A DNA stretch of 17,563 nt from Burkholderiales bacterium UBA4615 (lineage in GTDB: Bacteria > Pseudomonadota > Gammaproteobacteria > Burkholderiales > Burkholderiaceae_E): NCBI GenBank assembly GCA_002386465.1, contig DGIT01000025.1:1-17563 (forward strand), read 5' to 3'. Shown here piece after piece: positions 7,737 through 14,804 of the stretch. Under the pieces are notes generated by a model. It made no database searches and was not told the DNA's origin. It was given only the letters and a program-made list of their open reading frames with translations. The first letter of the stretch is position 1; each line of letters opens with the position of its first letter. A program made the position numbers and the translations under genes.

Positions 7737-9898
7737 TGACACCGGTGACACCGCAGGCTGCGCGAGCGGGCATGACGCCTGCGGCAACTGTGCAGGCGGA
7801 CCCTGCGCCTGCTGCGCCAGGCAGCGTCGCACTGTCGGATGCTCAGCGCCTGTTGACCCTGTTTACACAGGGCCTGTCCGGCCGTTATCTGCATCTGCGC
7901 CCCACCGACACGCTGACCGGCCAGTTCCGCCCCGAAGTGGCCACCACCGATGGCATGGCCATTTATCTGCCAGCCGAAGTGGCGTTGTTCAGCGCGCCTG
8001 CTCACAACCTCGGGCTCTACAAGATTGCAGTACTGCATCAGCTGGGTCTGTATGAATGCGGCACCTTCACGTTTTCGATGCGCCAGGCCCGCGCGCGCAT
8101 CCCGGATCTGCCCGCCGATCGAGCGGGCGCTGCGGAGCATCCCAGCGAACTCGAGCGCTTCTTCAATCTGTGGCGCAGACCCACCCTGATGCGCCGCCTC
8201 TTCATGACGCTCGAAGACTTGCGCATTGATGCAGCCATGACACGCCGCTACCCGGGTGCGCGACACGACCTGGAGCGGGTATTGGCACGTGCGCGCGCAG
8301 ATCGCCCTGCACCGCCCGATGCGCATCTTCAACCCGCAGCAGCGCTGCTCGAATCATTGGTGCGCTTCACACTGGGCGAAGACGCGTCCGCGCTGTTGCA
8401 ACACGATGCCACCGGCTGGCTCGCCCCCATGCTCGAGGCGGCGGCACTGCTCACGCTGCCGCAGGCAAGCGTCTACGACACCGCGTATGCAGCGTCAGTG
8501 TGCCTGCGTACCTTGGCTGCAGCCGTGCGTGCCGAGCCGCATGAGACAGAAGACGCCGATGCAGCGCCGGCCACACCGGGCCCTGAACTGCGGGCACAAG
8601 GCACCGGTGGTCTGGAAGGCTCACCCGATGAGTTCATCGATGACTCCGAGTGGCTGACCGATGACCTGGTCGATGGCATGCCTGTCGATTTCCGGGGCGA
8701 AGTGCGCCCCGAGCTCGTGCAACGGCAATTGCGCGGTGGCCATACCGGGACGCTGCTGGAAGCCACTGAGACTGAGCCCGGTGCGATGCAGGACGAGGCC
8801 GAGCTGCAGGGCACCGACCTGATCCGACGCGACCTCTCTGACCAGTCGATGCTGCGGCGTGCCTTCGGTGAAGTGGGGCGCGATGCCCGCAGCTTTCTGT
8901 ACGACGAATGGGATTACACCCGTCAGACCTACTTGAAAGGGTGGTGCCGACTCTTCGAGATGCGCCTGGCCGGTGATGACTATGGGTTACCGCAGCGCGT
9001 GCGCGAACGCCATGGCGCACTCGTTCAGCAGGTCAAGCGGCAGTTCCGCATGATCAAGCCCGAGGCTTATCACCGCGTGCGCCGGGTCAGCGACGGTGAA
9101 GAGATCGAACTGGACGGTGTGATCGAGGCCGCCGTGGACCGGCGTGCGGGGCATGCCACCGATGAGCATGTCTACCGCCGCAGGGCACGGGCACTGCGCG
9201 AAGTGTCGGCCGCGTTCCTGCTCGACATGAGCGCCTCGACTGACTTTGCGGTGCCCGACCCGCTGGATCCGCCGCCGCCCGAGCCCCCCGATCCGCCACC
9301 GCCTGCGGCCGACACCACGTTCGACTATGCGTTCTACAACGACCGCGAACCGCCACCCCCGCGCGCCAAGCGCCGGGTGATCGATGTGGGGCGCGAATCG
9401 CTCGCACTGATGGCTCAGGCGCTCGAAACGCTGGGCGACTCCTATGCGCTCTACGGGTTCTCGGGATACGGGCACGACAATGTCGAGTTTCATGTCGCCA
9501 AGGACTTTGGCGAAGCACTCAGCCCACGCGCCTGGGCGGCCATGGCCGCGATGCAACCGCGCAGCTCCACTCGAATGGGCACGGCCATCCGTCATGCCCT
9601 GACCCGGCTGGCAGCGCAGCCCGCGAGAATGAAGGTGCTGATTGTGGTCTCTGACGGCTATCCGCAGGACCGCGACTACGGCCCTGATCCACGCGATGAC
9701 GAGTACGGCATCCAGGACACGGCGCGCGCCCTCATGGAAGCCGAACGTGCCGGGGTGCAGACCTTTTGCATGACCATCGACCCAGCGGGGCACGACTATC
9801 TGCGCAGGATGTGCCCGGACGCGCGCTACATGGTGATCGACGAAGTCAACGACCTGCCACGCGAACTCACGAAGGTCTATCGGGCGCTGACTGCCTGA
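7736..9898 (+). CDS. VWA-domain protein of the CbbO/NorD type, partner of the AAA+ ATPase
   Basis: A 720-residue protein. The N-terminal 270 or so residues are helical, an acidic linker spans roughly 275-350 (EDADAAP, DEFIDDSEWLTDDLVDG), and a C-terminal von Willebrand factor A domain carries a full metal-ion adhesion site: DMSAS at 497-501, Thr616 in RMGTAIRHAL, and Asp640 in VVSDGYPQD. This order matches CbbO and NorD, the adaptors that dock the CbbQ/NorQ ATPase on its client enzyme through the VWA metal site. About 40 residues after the MIDAS motif (507-547) are rich in proline and aspartate and end in a basic patch, an insertion inside the VWA domain. The ATG overlaps the upstream stop (TGATG). 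A TTG one codon earlier is in frame but less likely. No RuBisCO, NOR or other obvious client is encoded in the window. Confidence 0.92.
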   Translation: MTPVTPQAARAGMTPAATVQADPAPAAPGSVALSDAQRLLTLFTQGLSGRYLHLRPTDTLTGQFRPEVATTDGMAIYLPAEVALFSAPAHNLGLYKIAVLHQLGLYECGTFTFSMRQARARIPDLPADRAGAAEHPSELERFFNLWRRPTLMRRLFMTLEDLRIDAAMTRRYPGARHDLERVLARARADRPAPPDAHLQPAAALLESLVRFTLGEDASALLQHDATGWLAPMLEAAALLTLPQASVYDTAYAASVCLRTLAAAVRAEPHETEDADAAPATPGPELRAQGTGGLEGSPDEFIDDSEWLTDDLVDGMPVDFRGEVRPELVQRQLRGGHTGTLLEATETEPGAMQDEAELQGTDLIRRDLSDQSMLRRAFGEVGRDARSFLYDEWDYTRQTYLKGWCRLFEMRLAGDDYGLPQRVRERHGALVQQVKRQFRMIKPEAYHRVRRVSDGEEIELDGVIEAAVDRRAGHATDEHVYRRRARALREVSAAFLLDMSASTDFAVPDPLDPPPPEPPDPPPPAADTTFDYAFYNDREPPPPRAKRRVIDVGRESLALMAQALETLGDSYALYGFSGYGHDNVEFHVAKDFGEALSPRAWAAMAAMQPRSSTRMGTAIRHALTRLAAQPARMKVLIVVSDGYPQDRDYGPDPRDDEYGIQDTARALMEAERAGVQTFCMTIDPAGHDYLRRMCPDARYMVIDEVNDLPRELTKVYRALTA

Positions 9899-9925
9899 GC
9901 CGTCCAGCGCCCATGGAGCGGCGGT

Positions 9926-11170
9926 TTACCCCGCCGGGAACTGTGCCAGGGCCTGACCCAGATCCTCTCGCAGATCATCCAGATCCTCGATGCCCACCGA
10001 CAGGCGAATCAAGCCTTCGGCAATACCCATTTGCGCACGGCGCTCGGCCCCCATCTCATAGAAGATGGTGTGCGACACGGGTATGGCGAGCGTGCGGTTG
10101 TCCGACAGGTGACTGGACAGGATCACAAGCTTGAGCGCATCCAGAAACGCAAAGCAGTCCACATCCGGGCGCAACTCGAACCCGATCAGGCTGCCGTAGC
10201 GCCCCCCGAAGAGCGCCGTGGCCCGCTCGTGCTGGGCATGGCTCTTGAGGCCCGGGTAATGCACCCGACCCACTTGGGGTTGCTGCTCCAGCCACTTTGC
10301 CAGCGCCAGAGCATTGGCACAGGTGCGATCCACCCGCAGCCCAAGGGTTTCGGCGCCCACTGCAATCCGGTGCGCGTCCTCGGCACGCAAGGTGGCGCCC
10401 AGGTCGCGCAGGCCCTTCTTGCGAATCTGCTGCAGCCCCCAGACCTTCGGGTCCAGATGACGGTACGACTCGGCAATATTTGGGAAGCGCCGCCAGTCGT
10501 ACAAACCGGTATCGGTGACCGAGCCGCCCAGCGCATTGCCATGGCCCCCGATGCCCTTGGTGAGCGCATGCACCACCAGCCCGGCCTGAACGCTGCGCGC
10601 CTGAAACAGCAGCGGTGTGGTGAGCGTGCCATCCACTACGAACAGCAGGCCCTGATCAGCGCACCATTGACCAATCGCGGTCAGATCGGCCACCTGCGTG
10701 CGCGGGTTGGCAATGGTCTCGACAAACACCATGCGGGTGTTGGCGCAGGTGGCATCGCGCACGGCCTGCGCATCGGTGGCATCGACAAAACTCATCTGCA
10801 CACCCATGCCGATCAGGGTGTGGAACAGCGAACTGGTGTTGCCGAACAGGAACTGACTGCTGACAACATGGTCGCCTGCCTTGAGCAGCGCCACCATCAT
10901 TGAAGCAATCGCCGACATTCCGGTGGCAAACACGGCCGTGCCCACGCCCCCTTCCATCAGGGTCACCTTCGCCTCCAGCGCCCCGCCGGTCGGGTTGCCC
11001 TGGCGCGAATACACATAGCCCGACTGTCGCCCCTGAAATACCGCCGCCAGCGCGGCAGCGCTGGGGTAGGCATAGGTGGCGGCCACGTGCAAAGGCTTGT
11101 GGACAGCGTCATGTTCGCTGCCAGACAAGCGGTCGGCATGCAGGATTCGGGTGTGCAGACTGGGTTTCAC
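9926..11170 (-). CDS. PLP-dependent cystathionine gamma-synthase family protein
   Basis: A 414-residue fold-type I PLP enzyme of the Cys/Met metabolism family (cystathionine gamma-synthase, O-acylhomoserine sulfhydrylase, methionine gamma-lyase). Signatures are YSRQGNPTGGALE at 54-66, GMSAI at 84-88, Asp180 (contacts the PLP ring nitrogen) and the Schiff-base Lys205 in LTKGIGGHGNALGG. The C-terminal SVGIEDLDDLREDL is typical. The common VDNT is VDGT here (180-182), a variation that may affect substrate choice. The frame is open to 11371, but the upstream part is not protein-like and has no ATG near the conserved start. The GTG at 11170, giving MKPSLHTRILHAD, matches the family N-terminus, though no clear ribosome binding site precedes it. 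It converges on the VWA gene with 27 bp between stops. Exact reaction unknown. Confidence 0.88.
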   Translation of the reverse strand: MKPSLHTRILHADRLSGSEHDAVHKPLHVAATYAYPSAAALAAVFQGRQSGYVYSRQGNPTGGALEAKVTLMEGGVGTAVFATGMSAIASMMVALLKAGDHVVSSQFLFGNTSSLFHTLIGMGVQMSFVDATDAQAVRDATCANTRMVFVETIANPRTQVADLTAIGQWCADQGLLFVVDGTLTTPLLFQARSVQAGLVVHALTKGIGGHGNALGGSVTDTGLYDWRRFPNIAESYRHLDPKVWGLQQIRKKGLRDLGATLRAEDAHRIAVGAETLGLRVDRTCANALALAKWLEQQPQVGRVHYPGLKSHAQHERATALFGGRYGSLIGFELRPDVDCFAFLDALKLVILSSHLSDNRTLAIPVSHTIFYEMGAERRAQMGIAEGLIRLSVGIEDLDDLREDLGQALAQFPAG

Positions 11171-11484
11171 GGGCGCGGGAAAAGCTGAAATGGGCAGGGC
11201 CAGATGATACCCGCCGACTGAGGATCGCCTGAGTGCGTCATGCAGGCTGCCAGAGCGCCGATTGCATCCGACATGCGCTGCGGGCACCTGGCTCCGAGCG
11301 GCCCCGCAGCCCCCCCTGAAGATGTGCAATCGATCACGTCGGGGGCGCTGACACCTCAGGAGCCAACCCAAAAGGATGAACTCTCAAACCAGCCATTAAC
11401 CCATTGAAAACGCAAATTCTTTTAGGGGTCTAGCAGCACTTTTGAGGGATCTGAAAGGTCGCCACTTTTCCATTTGCCCTTGAA
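11171..11484. other. Intergenic region with AT-richer segment, no gene seen
   Basis: About 314 bp lie between the cystathionine gamma-synthase-like gene and the broken multicopper oxidase, with no protein-like frame on either strand. From about 11401 to 11520 the sequence is roughly 44% GC by direct count (53 of 120), well below the visibly GC-rich flanks. This segment carries the short A/T runs expected of a promoter, but I cannot assign a specific -35/-10 pair. Confidence 0.45.
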
Positions 11485-12411
11485 ATGAAACCTATTCGAA
11501 CCCCCAATGCATCGATCTAGCCCGTCGCCGTACGGCCGCACCGACGCGCGGTCCTCAAGGTGGGGGCTTCGTCTCTGGCTTTGGCCACCAGCGCCACTCA
11601 CGTGAGCGCCAACCTGCCCGCCAGCCCGCCGACCACCCCGTTTCCGGAGCCAATGCCGATCGCCCCGGAGCTGCGCCCGCGCCCGCTCAGCGATCCGGGC
11701 TTTACCCGCCCCCCACCGAAACACCCGATCGCAGCATCAATCCGGCCACCGGCATGCCCTATGAGGGCCGTGGCGACCCACATCAGTACCGTCGCCTCAA
11801 TCCGCCGCAGACCTTCTATGTCCAGCGCTTTGGCGCCGTGCCACCGGTGTCCATCCACCCGCAATTGCCCAGGCAAGTCACTTTCTGGGGAGCCAACCTG
11901 AGCGGCGCCGACCTGATGGCCGATCCGCCCATGACCCCCATGCCCACGATCGTGAGCCGCTACGCAACCGGCCAGAACACCGCCATCCTCGTGCGCCGCT
12001 TCAACCAGTTGCCTACAGGTGTGCCCAGCGGCATCTACGGCAAGAATTCCATCAGCATGCACCTGTATAACTTTCACTCGGCGCCCGACAGCGATGGCGG
12101 CCCCTGTGACCCCGCCCTGGGCGGGCTGGGCGAAAACCCGCTCACACAGGGGCGCTTTTTCTTCCCAGGCCAGTGCTCCGACTACTGCTACAACATTAAG
12201 CGCGCAGGCTTCACCCTGCCCGGCATGCCCGATGGCGATATCTTCGAGTCCCTGGGCACCCTCTGGTACCACGACCACCGCGAAGCCCACACCGCAGAGA
12301 ACGTCTACAAAGGCCTGGCTTCACATCGTCTTCAACGAGTACGACACCGGCGACGAGAACACCGGCTTCAAGCTGCCCAGTTACCCTAAGTACGACATCC
12401 CGATCGGCTTC

Positions 12412-12447
12412 ATCGATCTGGCCATCGATCTGGCCATCGATCCGGCC
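12412..12447 (+). repeat. Three in-frame 12-bp tandem units in the multicopper oxidase
   Basis: ATCGATCTGGCC occurs twice (12412-12423, 12424-12435), followed by ATCGATCCGGCC (12436-12447, one mismatch). The unit is a multiple of three, so it encodes IDLA-IDLA-IDPA without changing frame. It lies about 380 bp before the 14-bp tandem repeat of the same gene. Confidence 0.85.
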
Positions 12448-12793
12448 AGTGGCCAGGCCACCGTCGACCTGCTCAACAGCGACGGCCACCTGGGCGACAC
12501 ATCCCTGGTCAACGGCAACATTCAGACGTTCTTCAATGTGGAAAAGCGCCGTCATCGCTTCCGCCTGCTCGACAAGGGCCCGTCGCGCTTCTATCAGATC
12601 TACCTCACCAACCCCGACAACCCCGTTCAGTCGATCCATTACTGGCGCATCAGCAATAACGGCAACCTCTACGAAAAACCCCGGCTCACCACCAACGTGA
12701 AGCCGGCCCCCGCTGAGCGCGCCGACATCATCGTCGACTTCAACAAGCTCACCGCCCCAGGCAGCGCGGCTGCCGCTGCCACCCGCCTGTTGC

Positions 12794-12830
12794 TGCAAAC
12801 CGTCTGGTGCAAACCGTCTGGTGCAAACCG
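12794..12830 (+). repeat. 14-bp tandem repeat that shifts the multicopper oxidase frame
   Basis: TGCAAACCGTCTGG is present twice in perfect tandem (12794-12807, 12808-12821), followed by the partial copy TGCAAACCG at 12822-12830. Removing both full copies (28 nt) joins ATRLLLQ directly to TDPAKTETT and restores a single reading frame, so the expansion itself explains this frameshift. Confidence 0.9.
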
Positions 12831-13589
12831 ATCCGGCCAAGACTGAGACCACCCCGCACCCCGCAGCAAGAGCCGCCAACGTGCTGATCGAGTTCCGTCT
12901 GGGCGCAGTCACCCCCGACAACAGCCGCGACCCGGCCCTGATCACCAGCCTCGCCCCGATCACCCTGCCTGCGCTCACCGTGCCCGCCGTCACCCGCACC
13001 TTCAAATTCGGCAAAAGCGGCGGCGCCTGGACCTTCAACCGCAAGATCATCGACTGCTCCAGGGTCCACTTCACCATGAAGCGCGGGCGCCCCGAGCGCT
13101 GGATTTTCAAGACCTGTAGCGGCTGGGCGCACCCCATCCACAATCACTTCGTCGAAGGGCGCATCGTGCGGCGCAACGGCGTCACCATCGGACCCGGCCA
13201 CTACGAGTACTGCCGCAAGGACGTCGTCGCCCTCTATTCCGGTGACACGATTGAATAGTGGGTCACAGCCACCGACTATGTCGGCGTCTGCACCATCCAC
13301 TGCCACAACGTGCTCCACGAAGACGCAGGAATGATGGTCATGTTCAGAGTCCACGACATCGGCGACACCATCGCGGAGCCTTGATCAGACTCTTCTGGAG
13401 CTGTGCCCACGCCACCGCAGGCGTCGGTACAGCCTGGAAAAAAGTCTTTGCGTTCTACTCAAGTGCCACTGTTAAGTATTGGGTCAAAGCCGCGGACGAC
13501 ATGGGTGTCTATTCTGAGAGGAATGATGGTGCGCGCAGGGAGCCCGTGGATCCTGCCGACCCAGACCTGTTGAGTTGGAAGGAATCTTC

Positions 13590-13838
13590 ATGAGCAATTT
13601 GATCGGCACAACCGGCAGATGGGCGCCCAGCACACCCGAAACCGTGAACGCAAAGATTCGCGAGGCCCGCATGCCCAATGAAACGCTGGTGGACCACACC
13701 GGTCGTCCGGTGCGCTTCTACGACGACGTGATGAAAGGCAACTGCGTCGTGATCAGCGTCGTATACACGGTGTGCAGCGAGTCGTGCACCCCGGCCATGC
13801 GCAACCTGCTCAAGGCGCGCCGTCTGCTGTCGAGATGA
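13590..13838 (+). pseudogene. SCO1/SenC-like copper chaperone, truncated N-terminal fragment
   Basis: From the ATG at 13590, with AAGGA 8 nt upstream, 82 residues are encoded. The segment NETLVDHTGRPVRFYDDVMKG, the beta strand VVISVVYTV, and the copper-binding CxxxC motif as CSESC followed by TPAMRNLLKARRLL match the start of the thioredoxin-like SCO1/SenC fold. Complete proteins continue for roughly another 100 residues and include a conserved copper-ligand His. Here a stop comes right after RRLLSR, 4 bp before the convergent rlmJ stop. No continuation is visible in other frames, so the 3' part was probably deleted. There is no N-terminal membrane anchor, as in some cytoplasmic-looking SCO-like proteins. 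It follows the broken multicopper oxidase by about 205 bp with no recognisable gene between. Together they look like the remains of a copper oxidase and maturation factor unit. Confidence 0.75.
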
Positions 13839-13842
13839 TCAG

Positions 13843-14700
13843 TCACAAGCCTGCAGCAGCTTCCAGACGATGGTGCGCACCTGCATACTGACCAAGGGTG
13901 CGCACCAGCACTGGCAGCATTAAACGCAGCTGCTCATGCAAGGTATGCGGCGGGTTGATGACGAAAAGTCCGCTGCCCAGCAAGCCAAACCCGCGGTCAT
14001 TGGGCTCGGCCACCGTGAGCCGCGCATGCAGCCAGCCTTTGCTGGCCTGTGCATCGGCAATGGGCTTGAGGCGCTGCGGCAGTTGCGCCGACTCGCGCGT
14101 GTCCAGGTGCGGATACCACACCATCACCACGCATTGCGCAAAGCGGGTCAGCGCCTCGCTGACCGCATCCGTCACCGCTGCGTAATCGGTCTTGATCTCA
14201 TAGCTGGGATCGATCAGCAGGACCCCGCGCCGGCTCGGTGGCGGCAAATGCGCACGCAGACCGGCAAAGCCGTCTGCATGCTCCACGATCACCTGCCGAT
14301 CGCCTTCGAATAGCTCGGCCAACAACCCATGATCGGTGGGGTGGCGCTCATACAGGCGCAATTGGTCCTGCGGGCGCATCAAATGCCGCGCCAGCCAGGG
14401 CGAGCCCGGATAGTGGCCCAGGCCCCCGTCGGGATTGAATACGCGCACCTGCTCCACATAATCGGACAGCATTGGCGGCAGCGTGGGCAACGACCATAAC
14501 GGCTCGATGCCCTGACGATACTCCGCATGTTTTTGCGCGTACGCGGCCTCCAGCGCATACGCGCCAGCGCCCGCATGCGTATCCACCATGCGCCAGGCTT
14601 TCTCTTTGGCGTTCATGTGCCGCAGCACGGCCACGAGCACGGCGTGCTTGAGCACATCGGCATGGTTGCCGGCATGAAATGCATGGCGGTAGGCGAGCAC
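13843..14700 (-). CDS. rlmJ: 23S rRNA (adenine(2030)-N(6))-methyltransferase
   Basis: A 285-residue protein, close to the usual 280. It transfers a methyl group from S-adenosylmethionine to N6 of A2030 in 23S rRNA. The N-terminus LAYRHAFHAGNHADVLKH is the family signature, VDTHAGAGAY at 39-48 is the SAM-binding region, and DPSYE at 164-168 is the catalytic motif (N6-adenine methyltransferase DPPY type, with Ser in the third position). The gene uses GTG. An in-frame TAA lies only five codons upstream and no other start falls between, so the start is well fixed. The likely Shine-Dalgarno (AAGGCGAG) and the GTG lie in opposite arms of a hairpin. The 3' end abuts the truncated SCO fragment tail-to-tail. 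Confidence 0.95.
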   Translation of the reverse strand: MLAYRHAFHAGNHADVLKHAVLVAVLRHMNAKEKAWRMVDTHAGAGAYALEAAYAQKHAEYRQGIEPLWSLPTLPPMLSDYVEQVRVFNPDGGLGHYPGSPWLARHLMRPQDQLRLYERHPTDHGLLAELFEGDRQVIVEHADGFAGLRAHLPPPSRRGVLLIDPSYEIKTDYAAVTDAVSEALTRFAQCVVMVWYPHLDTRESAQLPQRLKPIADAQASKGWLHARLTVAEPNDRGFGLLGSGLFVINPPHTLHEQLRLMLPVLVRTLGQYAGAHHRLEAAAGL

Positions 14701-14713
14701 AGCGTGCTCGCCT
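14691..14713 (-). promoter_or_regulatory. Perfect hairpin covering the ribosome binding site and GTG start of rlmJ
   Basis: AGGCGAGCAC at 14691-14700, a 3-nt loop, and its exact complement GTGCTCGCCT at 14704-14713 form a 10-bp stem. In the minus-strand mRNA the 5' arm contains the probable Shine-Dalgarno and the 3' arm begins with the GTG start codon and runs through codon 3. Such a structure would be expected to limit translation initiation. The symmetry is seen directly; the regulatory role is inferred. Confidence 0.6.
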
Positions 14714-14804
14714 TAGCGCGATTCAGTTGCGCGGGACCATCCCACAGAGGCCCGCACATAACAGGCGAGGCCACCCGCGCCGGATGCTGCGAACGGCCGC
14801 AGGC

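Larger units (their letters stand above)
11485..13384 (+). pseudogene. Tat-exported multicopper oxidase, broken by stops and frameshifts
   Basis: The pieces add up to one periplasmic multicopper oxidase of the large, bilirubin-oxidase-like group. A Tat-type signal (RRAVLKVGA then an Ala/Ser/Thr stretch) begins near 11539. Copper sites follow: HLYNFH at 12060-12077 (expected HxH, here degraded to HxY), YHDHREAH near 12270-12290, HPIHNH near 13132-13149, and HCHNVLHEDAGM near 13300-13335 (type 1 Cys, His and axial Met). Lesions, in order: TAG at 11518; one base missing at the six-C run 11709-11714 (restoring one C joins GFTRPP to TETPDRS); a frameshift near 12318-12328 between VYKGLA and HIVFNEYDTG; a 28-nt tandem expansion at 12794-12821; TAG at 13256-13258 just before WVTATDYVGV. 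The true start is uncertain: ATG at 11485 in frame, or ATG at 11507 in another frame. Confidence 0.88.

Noticed and set aside
10031..10903. 290-codon plus-strand open frame opposite the PLP enzyme
   Set aside because: It lies wholly antisense to conserved PLP-enzyme motifs and shows no domain signature of its own.
11518..13258. Amber recoding (pyrrolysine or suppressor) of the two TAG codons in the oxidase
   Set aside because: The gene also has at least three frameshifts and a lost copper ligand, so decay explains the stops more simply. No recoding signal is visible.
13258..13593. Separate small gene between the oxidase and the SCO fragment
   Set aside because: Its first part is an out-of-frame reading of the oxidase C-terminus (HCHNVLHEDAGM in the proper frame). 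The rest has no recognisable pattern or good start.
11709..14700. Insertion sequence as the cause of the oxidase and SCO damage
   Set aside because: No transposase reading frame, terminal inverted repeats or target duplications are visible; the lesions are point changes, small indels and a deletion.
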